A DNA stretch of 5,393 nucleotides from Acidobacteriota bacterium (GCA_005790265.1 SXVE01000035.1:1-5393), one strand, 5' to 3'. Positions 1 through 5,393 are shown, counted from the first letter of the stretch. The notes: generated by a model not told the origin, from the letters alone. A program made the numbers and translations.

Positions 1-1
1 T

Positions 2-898
2 CAACTTTATTCAGTCATCGAAAATGCGACAACCAATATTCCGTACGGCGATCAGCAATTGTTTTTTATTGACTTAGCCGTTCGTTTGACGCCGCCCGAT
101 TTGCTTGCTATCGAATGCCGGGAAAAAGTCGTCTGGCTCGGATCGTCGCGCGCGCCGCGACTGCAGTTCACAGCTGACGGCACATTGCGCACAACGCGCA
201 ATGCCGACGGCGAAGCTGTCCAATCGCGCATTGCTTTTGAACGCGGCGTGCTGACTTTCACTTCGCGCGGCGGCAAAGACAATTTGAGATTCACTTTTGC
301 GCCGCTCGACGGCGGCAGGAGTTTGCGTGTCACGCGGCGCATTTCCGCGAAAGAATTAATCGAACCGGTCATAATCCAAACCGTCTACACAAAAATTGAC
401 GAAACGGCGCGCTGGGACGTTTTTGGCGACAATCAAACCGCTCGCCGCATCGAAACCGAAAAAAATCCCGATTCTCCGATTTCAAATTCAATAGCAACCG
501 GCAATAATCGCGGCGGCGGTGATGAAGCGCAAACTTTAAACGTCGCGCTTGATCGCTGGATAGATTCGACGAATCGGCGCGATATTGATGCGCAGATGGA
601 TTTTTATATGCCGCAGATGCAGGCTTATTATTTGTCGCGCAATGCTTCGCGAAATGCCGTTCGCGCTGAAAAAACGCGCGTTTTCGGCGCGGCGACAGCC
701 GTTGATATTCGCGCTGCCGAACCGGAAATAATTTTTCAGGAAAACGGACAGTCGGCAGTGATGAGATTTCGCAAAAAATATAAAGTCGTCAGCGGCGGAC
801 GCAGCAAAACTGGAGAAGTCGTTCAGGAATTGCGCTGGCGACGGAGCAATTCGGGATGGAAAATTTTCAGCGAGCGCGATATTCGAGTGATTAATTAA
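2..898 (+). CDS. Lipocalin-like plus NTF2/SnoaL-like domain protein, 5' end outside window
   Basis: The frame is open from base 2 to the TAA at 896-898 (298 residues visible). The TTG at 59 is only an internal codon: the frame continues upstream without a stop, so the true start lies outside the window. Two parts are visible. Residues ~1-150 are rich in alternating beta-type segments (LQFTADGTLRTT, GVLTFTSRGG, LRFTFAPLDGGRSLRVTRRI), which resembles the lipocalin-like beta-barrel regions of acidobacterial secreted proteins. A Gly/Asn-rich linker (around NNRGGGDEAQ) leads to residues ~176-298, which read as an NTF2/SnoaL-like fold: an opening helix (LNVALDRWIDSTNRRDIDAQMDFY), then strands ending in QELRWRRSNSGWKIFSERD, similar to Cds6/DUF4440-type C-terminal domains. 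Such domains often bind small ligands or act as protein-interaction modules; no catalytic residues can be assigned. The domain calls are by eye. The specific role is unknown and no enzyme name is justified. The gene converges on the downstream kinase gene. Confidence 0.8.
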   Translation, partial: QLYSVIENATTNIPYGDQQLFFIDLAVRLTPPDLLAIECREKVVWLGSSRAPRLQFTADGTLRTTRNADGEAVQSRIAFERGVLTFTSRGGKDNLRFTFAPLDGGRSLRVTRRISAKELIEPVIIQTVYTKIDETARWDVFGDNQTARRIETEKNPDSPISNSIATGNNRGGGDEAQTLNVALDRWIDSTNRRDIDAQMDFYMPQMQAYYLSRNASRNAVRAEKTRVFGAATAVDIRAAEPEIIFQENGQSAVMRFRKKYKVVSGGRSKTGEVVQELRWRRSNSGWKIFSERDIRVIN

Positions 899-911
899 AG
901 TGATTAATTAA
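886..911 (+). repeat. 13-base perfect tandem duplication over the stop codon
   Basis: AGTGATTAATTAA occurs twice back to back (886-898 and 899-911). The first copy ends exactly with the TAA stop of the upstream gene. It looks like a small slippage duplication and leaves the protein end unchanged. Confidence 0.8.
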
Positions 912-968
912 TCGGAATTGTTAAAAGGCTATTTCCTCAAACCTGTAATTCACAATATAAAAATCACT

Positions 969-1030
969 CAGCCGCTGATTTTTTGTTTCAAACAATATTA
1001 TTGTATGAAACAAAAATCAGCGACTGTTTT
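969..1030. terminator. Bidirectional hairpin terminator between convergent genes
   Basis: CGCTGA-T6-GTTTCA (973-990) pairs with TGAAAC-A5-TCAGCG (1006-1022), with one unpaired T. Beyond one mismatch (972/1023), three more pairs extend the stem to 969 and 1026. The 15-base loop contains a further ACAAT/ATTGT pairing. TTTT follows on the plus strand (1027-1030), and T5 follows on the minus strand (complement of AAAAA just left of the stem). The position between two converging genes supports termination in both directions. The efficiency of each direction cannot be judged by eye. Confidence 0.75.
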
Positions 1031-1052
1031 AACTCTCTAAAATACCGGCAAA

Positions 1053-2768
1053 TTAAAAAGGCGGAAATTGACGGCGATTTTGACGCTCGCGGCGGCGTTC
1101 TCGACGTTCACGGCGCAGTTCGCGTTCTTCGTCGCTGATTTGATTGTTGCGATTGCGTCTGTCGCCTCGCTGCTCGCGTCGGTCAGATTCTTCGTCAGAC
1201 GGTCTCTGCCCGGTGAAAATTGATTCGATGTCGGCGATTTGCGTTTGTTCGACGACGCGTGTCCGACTTTCTCCCGCAGTTTGCGCCGGAACGCGGCGCG
1301 GACTTTTTACCGGCGGCGCTGCTGCTGCTGTTGCGGTTGTCGGCGCTTGAACAACAGGCGATTTTGTTTCTTGCTTTGCGCTCTCAACTGTTGAATCAGC
1401 AATTTCTTTTCGTTTATCGGCAGGCGCATCCGTTTCTGCCGGTTTGTTTTTAACTTGACTGACCGCTTCCAACAAAATCGGCGTCGGAGATATTGAAACG
1501 GGCGGTTTTTCCTCCGCCGCCAATTCCACTTCCGGTGCGGTTTCAACGTTGGCTTCCTGCGCTTTATCGCCGTTTTGATTCGTTCCGGCAACAAAATAAA
1601 AAATCGCGAGCGCGCTGATTAAAACAGATGCCGCAATCATCGCCGGAAAATAAGATTTGTTTTTTCTAATCGAAGAAACTTGTGTCGGCAATTCCGGTTG
1701 AGCATCTTTTGACAAATGTTTTACGTTAGCGGAATGCGGTTCGGCTGACGAAACAGAACGAATCACCGGCACGATTTCGGAAGTCTGCGCCACGGGCAAT
1801 GTTTCATTTTCGGGAGCTTTGACAGCTTCGGCAAACGCTTCGAGCGCCGGAAAATGATCGCTTTCGGCAGAATGAATCACCGGTATAATCGGAGCGGCGA
1901 CGCTATCGGCATTTTCGCTTGCCGCGACGATAGGCACTTCGCTGACGATTTCTTTGACTGCGTGCATTAAAGCCTGCTGCATTGCTTTGGCAGACACAAA
2001 ACGCTGTTCGGGATTAAGCGCGAGCGCCGAATTTATCACGTTTGCCACGCCGACCGGAATTTCCGGTTTTATTTCGCTGATTAAACGCAGCGGATCGGGT
2101 TTTCCGGCGACGATTGACGCCGCACGAGCGAGCGCATCAACCGCTGATTTTCCGGCTAAAAGATGATAAGCGGTCGCGCCGAGCGCAAAAATATCCGAGC
2201 GCGCGTCGGTTCCCGTGCCTTGAATTTGCTCGAGCGGCGAATAAGTGCGCGAATAGCCGAACACGCTGATCGCGCCGGTCGTTTCGCCCGAACTGAGTTT
2301 TGCCAAACCGAAATCGAGCAGAATAATATCGCCGCGCGTGGTTAATTTGAGATTGTGCGGTTTAATGTCGCGATGAATAATCGGCGGATTCTGCGAATGC
2401 AGATAATCGAGCGCATCAAGCAGACTGTTCGCCCAGCGCACGAGATCGGCGGCGGAAAACGCGCCTTCGCGTTTCAAAATATCCGATAAATCTTCGCCTT
2501 CGATAAACTGCATCACGAGAAAATAGCCGTTATTTTCAGCGAAATAATCGGAAACGTGCGGCAGAACCGGATGCTGAAGGCTGTTCAGCAAACGCGCTTC
2601 ACGCTCAAAAGCGACGCCGAGCTCGTCGTCTTTATAAAAAGTTTCTTTGATCGCCACGTAACTGCCGAAGCGTTGGTCAACAGCGCGATAAACGGCGCCC
2701 ATTCCGCCTGCGCCGATTTGCTCTTCAATTAAGTACCGATTTTGTAAAAGTGTTCCGTTTTCAATCAT
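1053..2768 (-). CDS. PknB-like membrane-anchored Ser/Thr protein kinase
   Basis: A complete 571-residue Hanks-type kinase that phosphorylates Ser/Thr of target proteins using ATP. The kinase domain spans ~12-270. It has the glycine loop G19-x-G21-x-x-G24, VAIK with K41, probable helix-C E57, HRD with D134, K136 and N139, DFG 152-154, an SPLEQ motif in place of APE (177-181), D192 in the SDIFALG segment, and R256. All catalytic residues are present, so it should be active. T163, T164 and S168 are possible activation-loop phosphosites. A Pro/Ala/Glu-rich linker (~275-365) contains a twofold PVIHS/PVIRS echo. R368, K369 and K371 precede a single membrane helix (~374-394), which suggests the kinase faces the cytoplasm and the C-terminus faces the periplasm. 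The outer part (~396-571) has no recognised PASTA, TPR or WD domain. It is low-complexity and ends in a 44-residue tail with 17 Arg. The ATG at 2766-2768 is preceded by only a weak purine-rich GAAAAAGA. No sensor ligand or substrate can be inferred. The gene is divergent from rtcB. Confidence 0.92.
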   Translation of the reverse strand: MIENGTLLQNRYLIEEQIGAGGMGAVYRAVDQRFGSYVAIKETFYKDDELGVAFEREARLLNSLQHPVLPHVSDYFAENNGYFLVMQFIEGEDLSDILKREGAFSAADLVRWANSLLDALDYLHSQNPPIIHRDIKPHNLKLTTRGDIILLDFGLAKLSSGETTGAISVFGYSRTYSPLEQIQGTGTDARSDIFALGATAYHLLAGKSAVDALARAASIVAGKPDPLRLISEIKPEIPVGVANVINSALALNPEQRFVSAKAMQQALMHAVKEIVSEVPIVAASENADSVAAPIIPVIHSAESDHFPALEAFAEAVKAPENETLPVAQTSEIVPVIRSVSSAEPHSANVKHLSKDAQPELPTQVSSIRKNKSYFPAMIAASVLISALAIFYFVAGTNQNGDKAQEANVETAPEVELAAEEKPPVSISPTPILLEAVSQVKNKPAETDAPADKRKEIADSTVESAKQETKSPVVQAPTTATAAAAPPVKSPRRVPAQTAGESRTRVVEQTQIADIESIFTGQRPSDEESDRREQRGDRRNRNNQISDEERELRRERRERRRERQNRRQFPPF

Positions 2769-2893
2769 TCTTTTTCATTTTACCGAGCGGCAATTTTGAT
2801 GCCTTTACCGGCAAACTGGTTGATATTTAAAGTAATCGCGAAAAACGCTTGCTTTTCAGCCGTTCGCCGCAACCACTATTTTAACTTTCCGGC

Positions 2894-2940
2894 GGCAAGC
2901 TAATTGCCTAACTTTTAATTAGAAAATTATTAAAAAGGCA
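2894..2940 (+). promoter_or_regulatory. Two overlapping, mutually exclusive hairpins before rtcB
   Basis: GGCAA (2894-2898) can pair with TTGCC (2904-2908) across a 5-base loop. Alternatively, TGCCT (2905-2909) pairs with AGGCA (2936-2940). That second stem continues, after an AAC bulge, with TTTTAAT (2913-2919) pairing ATTAAAA (2929-2935). The TGCC bases are shared, so only one stem can form at a time. The element lies ~30 bases before the rtcB start. It could be an AT-rich promoter with chance symmetry, a protein site or a leader RNA structure; the sequence alone does not decide. Confidence 0.35.
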
Positions 2941-2961
2941 CGTCGCCAAAACTGTATTTTC

Positions 2962-2966
2962 GGAGG
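2962..2966 (+). promoter_or_regulatory. Ribosome binding site of rtcB
   Basis: GGAGG lies 4 bases before the ATG at 2971. The spacing is somewhat short, but the match is strong and it supports this ATG as the start. Confidence 0.8.
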
Positions 2967-2970
2967 AAAT

Positions 2971-4149
2971 ATGCCACATAACAAACTAAACATCAGCGGC
3001 GCACAAGCCGATATTCTTTCGTGGGTCAACCACGAACTTTCAACCGACGAACACAATATGCTGCGCAACGTGTCGCGGCTTCCCTGTCTTTACAAACACG
3101 TCGCGCTGATGCCGGACGCGCACCTCGGCATCGGTTCGATGGTCGGTTCGGTCGTCGCGACTAAAGACGCCGTGATTCCGGCAACTGTCGGCGTGGACAT
3201 CGGCTGCGGGATGGCTGCCGTCAAAACGCCGTTTAAGAGTTCGATTCTCGACGGCAAATTGAAAGATTTGCGTCACAATATCGAACGCACGATTCCGGTC
3301 GGATTTAACGATCATAAACAGGCGGTTGACGAATCAACCGCGTGGACGGGCTGGAAATCGTTCGGCGAATTGCACGATAAAGTGCAGCATCGCCGCGACA
3401 AAGCGATGCGTCAGCTCGGAACTCTGGGCGGCGGCAATCATTTTGTCGAAGTTTGTCTCGACACGGACGACAACGTTTGGCTGATGCTGCATTCCGGTTC
3501 GCGCAATATCGGCAACGAAATCGCGTCGCGCCATATCGAAACGGCAAAACAGCTTCATAAACTTTCGGAACTTCCCGATCCGAATCTCGCTTATTTCGTG
3601 CAGGGCACGGAAGAATTTAAGAATTACTGGCGCGATTTGGAATGGGCGCAGAGCTACGCTTTGAAAAACCGCGAGATTATGATGAGTCGTTTGATCAAGC
3701 AATTTAACCGAATGTTCAACGACGGCGAAGCGTTTGAACCGGAAATTTCGGTCAACTGTCATCACAATTACGTTTCGCCGGAAGTTCATTTCGGCGAAAA
3801 AGTTTACGTGACGCGCAAAGGCGCGATTCGCGCCGATGTCGGAATGTTCGGCATTATTCCCGGCTCGATGGGCGCGAAATCGTTTATCATCAAAGGCTTG
3901 GGAAATCCGCAGTCGTTCAATTCCTGCTCGCACGGCGCGGGACGAAAAATGTCGCGCACGGCGGCGAAAAAACATTTCACGCGCGAGGATTTGGAACGCC
4001 AAACCAAAGGCGTGGAATGTCGCAAAGACGCGGGCGTAATTGACGAAATTCCCGGCGCGTACAAAAACATTGACGAGGTAATGAGAAATCAAACCGATTT
4101 GGTGGAAGTCGTCGCGCAGTTGAAGCAAGTCGTTTGCGTGAAAGGATAA
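2971..4149 (+). CDS. rtcB: RtcB-family RNA-splicing ligase
   Basis: RtcB joins RNA ends bearing a 2',3'-cyclic phosphate or 3'-phosphate to a 5'-hydroxyl, using GTP and Mn2+ through a guanylylated histidine. In the family this serves tRNA splicing or repair of cleaved RNA. The protein is 392 residues, close to the usual ~400. Visible motifs are PDAHLGIG (48-55), VGVDIGCGM with D76 and C79, LGGGNHFVEV with N156 and H157, LMLHSGSRNIG with H174, NCHHNYVSPE with H265, RKGAIRADVG (282-291), PGSMG (297-301) and SCSHGAGRKMSR with H321. The spacings H157-H174 (17) and H265-H321 (56) equal those of E. coli RtcB (H168-H185, H281-H337), which makes H321 the likely guanylylated residue. All metal ligands are present, so the enzyme should be active. 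The start is supported by GGAGG at 2962. No archease, RtcA or RtcR gene lies beside it. It appears to be a single-gene unit followed by the repeat hairpin at 4153-4243. Its RNA substrate in this organism is unknown. Confidence 0.96.
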   Translation: MPHNKLNISGAQADILSWVNHELSTDEHNMLRNVSRLPCLYKHVALMPDAHLGIGSMVGSVVATKDAVIPATVGVDIGCGMAAVKTPFKSSILDGKLKDLRHNIERTIPVGFNDHKQAVDESTAWTGWKSFGELHDKVQHRRDKAMRQLGTLGGGNHFVEVCLDTDDNVWLMLHSGSRNIGNEIASRHIETAKQLHKLSELPDPNLAYFVQGTEEFKNYWRDLEWAQSYALKNREIMMSRLIKQFNRMFNDGEAFEPEISVNCHHNYVSPEVHFGEKVYVTRKGAIRADVGMFGIIPGSMGAKSFIIKGLGNPQSFNSCSHGAGRKMSRTAAKKHFTREDLERQTKGVECRKDAGVIDEIPGAYKNIDEVMRNQTDLVEVVAQLKQVVCVKG

Positions 4150-4152
4150 AAA

Positions 4153-4243
4153 GTTGACAGGTAGTTGCAGGAAGTGCCGGGTAGTTTCAGGTAGTAAAAG
4201 AAAAAAGAACAACGGTTTTTACTTTCTGCAACTTCCTGTTAAC
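4153..4243 (+). repeat. Four 10-base repeats with an inverted partner, forming a long imperfect stem-loop
   Basis: Four units in exact 10-base phase occupy 4158-4197: CAGGTAGTTG, CAGGAAGTGC, CGGGTAGTTT and CAGGTAGTAA. Two related units lie in reverse orientation at 4221-4239 (CAGGAAGTTG and CAGAAAGT on the complement). Bases 4153-4175 can pair with 4221-4243 over 23 positions. In the plus-strand RNA only one of these is a true mismatch (4162/4234, U-U) and two are G-U pairs (4156/4240, 4171/4225). The 45-base loop holds repeats 3 and 4 and an A-rich stretch. The element starts 3 bases after the rtcB stop, so it will be in the rtcB transcript unless transcription ends first. It may be a terminator or RNA stabiliser (T5 at 4254-4258 follows 10 bases after the stem), or a copy of a genomic interspersed repeat. 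It does not look like CRISPR, because the units are too short and have no spacers. Confidence 0.8.
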
Positions 4244-4374
4244 TCTACAAAACTTTTTATATACAAATCGGGTGCAAATCGTTTAATATAGTGGTAGTTC
4301 ATAATTACTTACACAAGATATAGCGATTGCATCTGATTTGGTTTAGCTTTCATCTAATAAAAGCAACAATTTAC
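4244..4374 (+). promoter_or_regulatory. AT-rich upstream region of the HNH gene
   Basis: This gene-free stretch should contain the HNH promoter. There is a -10-like AT-rich block TTTAATATA (4282-4290) without a convincing -35, and a TTGCAT (4327-4332) followed 20 bases later by TCTAAT (4353-4358), a spacing too long for a standard promoter. CAAATCG occurs twice, 11 bases apart (4264-4270 and 4275-4281), about one helical turn. No RNA gene or riboswitch is recognised. Confidence 0.3.
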
Positions 4375-4383
4375 GGAGGTGAT
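4375..4383 (+). promoter_or_regulatory. Strong Shine-Dalgarno that decides the HNH start
   Basis: GGAGGTGAT is a nine-base match to the common 16S rRNA 3' end. It contains the GTG (4379-4381) that would be the longest possible start, which therefore cannot serve as both ribosome binding site and initiator. The TTG at 4388, in the same frame, lies 8 bases after GGAGG, which is ideal spacing. Confidence 0.8.
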
Positions 4384-4387
4384 TCCA

Positions 4388-4945
4388 TTGATAACAGGCA
4401 GAGTTCTGCTCTTAAACTTTTCTTACGAACCGCTCGGCACAATCGGCGTCGCGCGCGCCGTTTGTATGTGGTTTTCGGGCAAATTAACGGTTGAAGAAAA
4501 CGACGGCGACAATGTTTTGCATTCGCCTTCGACGACGATCCCGATTCCGTCGGTCGTGCGTCTGCGCAATTACGTGCACATCAAACGACGCCGCCAGGAA
4601 ACGACGATGAAACGCGCGCGGATTTATATTCGCGACCGCTATCGCTGTCAGTATTGCGCCGAGCACAAACACGCCAAAGATTTGACGCTCGATCATATTT
4701 TGCCGCGCGCTCAAGGCGGCGAATCAACGCCGCAAAACCTGGTCGCGGCGTGCGTTAAATGCAATCAGCGCAAAGGCAATCGTACGCCCGAACAAGCGAG
4801 AATGCCGCTTTTGACTTCGCAGAAATTGCTGCGTCTCGGTTTAGATCACGTTCTGCTTTGTCACTACGCCGAATCGCGTCCCGAATGGAAAAAATATCTG
4901 TTTATGGACGAATCGGACGAAACGGAAATGAACATCGCCGCTTAA
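4388..4945 (+). CDS. HNH endonuclease family protein
   Basis: A 185-residue protein from the TTG start, beginning MITGRVLLLNFSYEPLG. The N-terminal ~70 residues match the widespread stand-alone bacterial HNH family whose members open with a VLVLNASYEPL-type strand and an RA-x-x-L/W-x-x-GK segment (here RAVCMWFSGK). The nuclease core follows: zinc-type C87-QY-C90, LDHILPRAQGG with D102 and H103, N117 in the PQNLV segment, then C122-VK-C125 with N126 and K129 in CNQRKGNRTPEQA. These are the expected metal and zinc residues of an HNH beta-beta-alpha-metal fold, so activity as a metal-dependent nicking or cleaving enzyme is plausible. The in-cell target of this family is not firmly known. It could act in DNA repair or recombination, and nothing here points to restriction or phage packaging, since no methylase or terminase is nearby. 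It is probably transcribed alone: a repeat hairpin lies upstream and two terminators directly follow its stop. Confidence 0.92.
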   Translation: MITGRVLLLNFSYEPLGTIGVARAVCMWFSGKLTVEENDGDNVLHSPSTTIPIPSVVRLRNYVHIKRRRQETTMKRARIYIRDRYRCQYCAEHKHAKDLTLDHILPRAQGGESTPQNLVAACVKCNQRKGNRTPEQARMPLLTSQKLLRLGLDHVLLCHYAESRPEWKKYLFMDESDETEMNIAA

Positions 4946-5002
4946 AAAATTTCGATTTTGGATTCAATTCGACGAATCCAAAATCGAAATTTTAGATTTT
5001 TT
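4946..5002 (+). terminator. Perfect 20-pair hairpin directly after the HNH stop
   Basis: The left arm 4946-4965 and right arm 4974-4993 are perfect reverse complements (core TTCGATTTTGGATTC), with an 8-base loop AATTCGAC. T6 (4997-5002) follows three bases later. The stem starts at the first base after the TAA. It is AT-rich, and its A-rich left end makes it usable in both orientations. Confidence 0.8.
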
Positions 5003-5009
5003 ATCTGCT

Positions 5010-5041
5010 AAATCGGGCAAACGCCCGGTTTATTATTTTTT
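5010..5041 (+). terminator. Second, GC-rich intrinsic terminator
   Basis: AAATCGGGC (5010-5018) pairs with GCCCGGTTT (5023-5031) with one T-G wobble around an AAAC loop. It is followed by ATTA and T6 (5036-5041). This is a classic rho-independent form, 8 bases after the T-run of the first terminator. Confidence 0.88.
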
Positions 5042-5106
5042 ACTCTTCAATTTCACTTTTTCCATAAAAAACTTCGGTTAATTCAGTTGTCGTGAAATCT
5101 TTTTTC

Positions 5107-5112
5107 AAGGAG
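5107..5112 (+). promoter_or_regulatory. Ribosome binding site of the P-loop kinase-like gene
   Basis: AAGGAG lies 8 bases before the ATG at 5121 and fixes that start. Bases 5042-5106 between the terminator and this site are AT-rich and must hold the promoter, but no convincing -35/-10 pair can be picked. Confidence 0.8.
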
Positions 5113-5120
5113 TTTTTACT

Positions 5121-5393
5121 ATGAAACTGATTTTAATTTACGGCTCGCCCGCCGTCGGCAAATTGACCGTTTCCAACGAAATCGCGAAACGCACCGACTT
5201 TAAGGTTTTTCACAATCATTTGACGATTGACGCCGTTAAGCCGATTTTTGATTTCGGCACCGAATCTTTCTGGCGTCTCGTTCATCTGGTGCGCGTCGAA
5301 ACCGTCGCCGAAGCCGCGCGCGCCGGACAAAATTTGATTTACACGTTTTGTTACGCGAAAGATTCTGACGACGCACACGTCGCTTTGATTACA
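5121..5393 (+). CDS. P-loop NTPase (nucleotide kinase-like), 3' end outside window
   Basis: The first 91 residues of a protein that is still open at the right edge. It begins MKLILIYGSPAVGKLTVSNE, a strand followed by a Walker A loop G8-SPAV-G13-K14-L15-T16. Leu at the position after Lys, then Thr, is typical of a family of small AAA-type or phosphotransferase-like P-loop proteins that share the FHNHLT segment, seen here at residues ~40-45. The region SFWRLVHLVRVETVAEAARAGQNLIYTFCYA fits a helix followed by the second strand of a nucleotide-kinase fold. Relatives are usually ~170-200 residues and are annotated only as AAA-family ATPase or shikimate/chloramphenicol kinase-like, so the substrate is unknown. 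ATP binding is likely. The lid and any substrate residues lie beyond the window. Tandem terminators upstream indicate an independent transcription unit. Confidence 0.88.
   Translation, partial: MKLILIYGSPAVGKLTVSNEIAKRTDFKVFHNHLTIDAVKPIFDFGTESFWRLVHLVRVETVAEAARAGQNLIYTFCYAKDSDDAHVALIT

Larger units (their letters stand above)
2769..2970. promoter_or_regulatory. Divergent control region between the kinase gene and rtcB
   Basis: These 202 bases carry no gene and must hold the 5' signals of both divergent genes. On the kinase side the motif TTTACCG followed closely by GGCAA occurs twice (2779-2793 and 2804-2814). On the rtcB side the DNA becomes AT-rich (2901-2936), as expected for a promoter. 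A TTGCCT (2904-2909) and a TATTAA (2928-2933) are 18 bases apart and could be -35/-10 elements, but the match is modest and they overlap an inverted repeat. No classical operator is recognised. Confidence 0.5.

Noticed and set aside
59..61. TTG at 59 as start of the first gene
   Set aside because: The frame is open back to the window edge and there is no ribosome binding site before it.
1318..1332. CTG-type triplet run in the kinase gene
   Set aside because: It encodes the Ala-rich low-complexity part of the kinase tail and needs no other explanation.
1043..2815. TACCGGCAAA on both sides of the kinase gene (1043-1052 and 2806-2815), as possible insertion-site repeats
   Set aside because: A 10-base match with no mobility gene, no terminal inverted repeats and a normal-looking kinase between is best taken as coincidence.
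4158..4197. Possible CRISPR array
   Set aside because: Units are 10 bases with no spacers and no cas gene is present. It is a simple tandem array.
3334..4212. Long minus-strand open frame (292 codons) opposite rtcB
   Set aside because: It is antisense to an unmistakable rtcB gene, has an Arg/Phe/His-rich composition typical of a shadow frame and matches no known domain.
4379..4390. GTG at 4379 as start of the HNH gene
   Set aside because: It lies inside the Shine-Dalgarno sequence. The TTG at 4388 is correctly spaced and gives the usual N-terminus of the family.
2971..4945. A new RtcB-HNH defence system
   Set aside because: Both families are widespread housekeeping-type genes. A repeat hairpin and separate translation signals lie between them, and no defence or mobile genes surround them.

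Overview
The window looks like chromosomal DNA of moderate GC content from a Gram-negative-type bacterium. My best guess is Acidobacteriota, probably class Blastocatellia. This is an inference from protein style only: a PknB-like kinase with one membrane helix and a long low-complexity tail, a lipocalin-like plus NTF2-like secreted-type protein, and the form of the HNH and P-loop genes. No rRNA, tRNA, CRISPR array, transposase or phage gene is visible.

Layout from left to right. A protein open at the left edge ends at 898; its last ~120 residues form an NTF2/SnoaL-like domain. It converges on a minus-strand Ser/Thr protein kinase gene (2768 to 1053), and a long hairpin between them (969-1026) probably terminates both transcripts. 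A 202-base divergent control region (2769-2970) separates the kinase from rtcB, a complete RNA ligase gene (2971-4149) with all the expected metal and guanylylation residues. After rtcB comes a 229-base gap. It holds a compact array of four 10-base repeats, whose inverted partner lies about 45 bases downstream, so the transcript could fold into a 23-pair stem. Next is an HNH endonuclease gene that most likely starts at a TTG (4388), not at the GTG buried in its Shine-Dalgarno. Two tandem hairpin terminators follow it (4946-5041). A P-loop nucleotide kinase-like gene begins at 5121 and runs off the right edge.

How the genes fit together. Each gene appears to be its own transcription unit: there are hairpins after the first gene, after rtcB and after the HNH gene, and strong separate ribosome binding sites before rtcB, HNH and the P-loop gene. 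RtcB (RNA repair or tRNA splicing), the HNH nuclease and the kinase do not form an obvious operon, and I see no clear new multi-gene system. The least explained DNA is the repeat/inverted-repeat element at 4153-4243. It is followed by the Arg-rich C-terminal tail of the kinase and the paired hairpin options in the rtcB leader.
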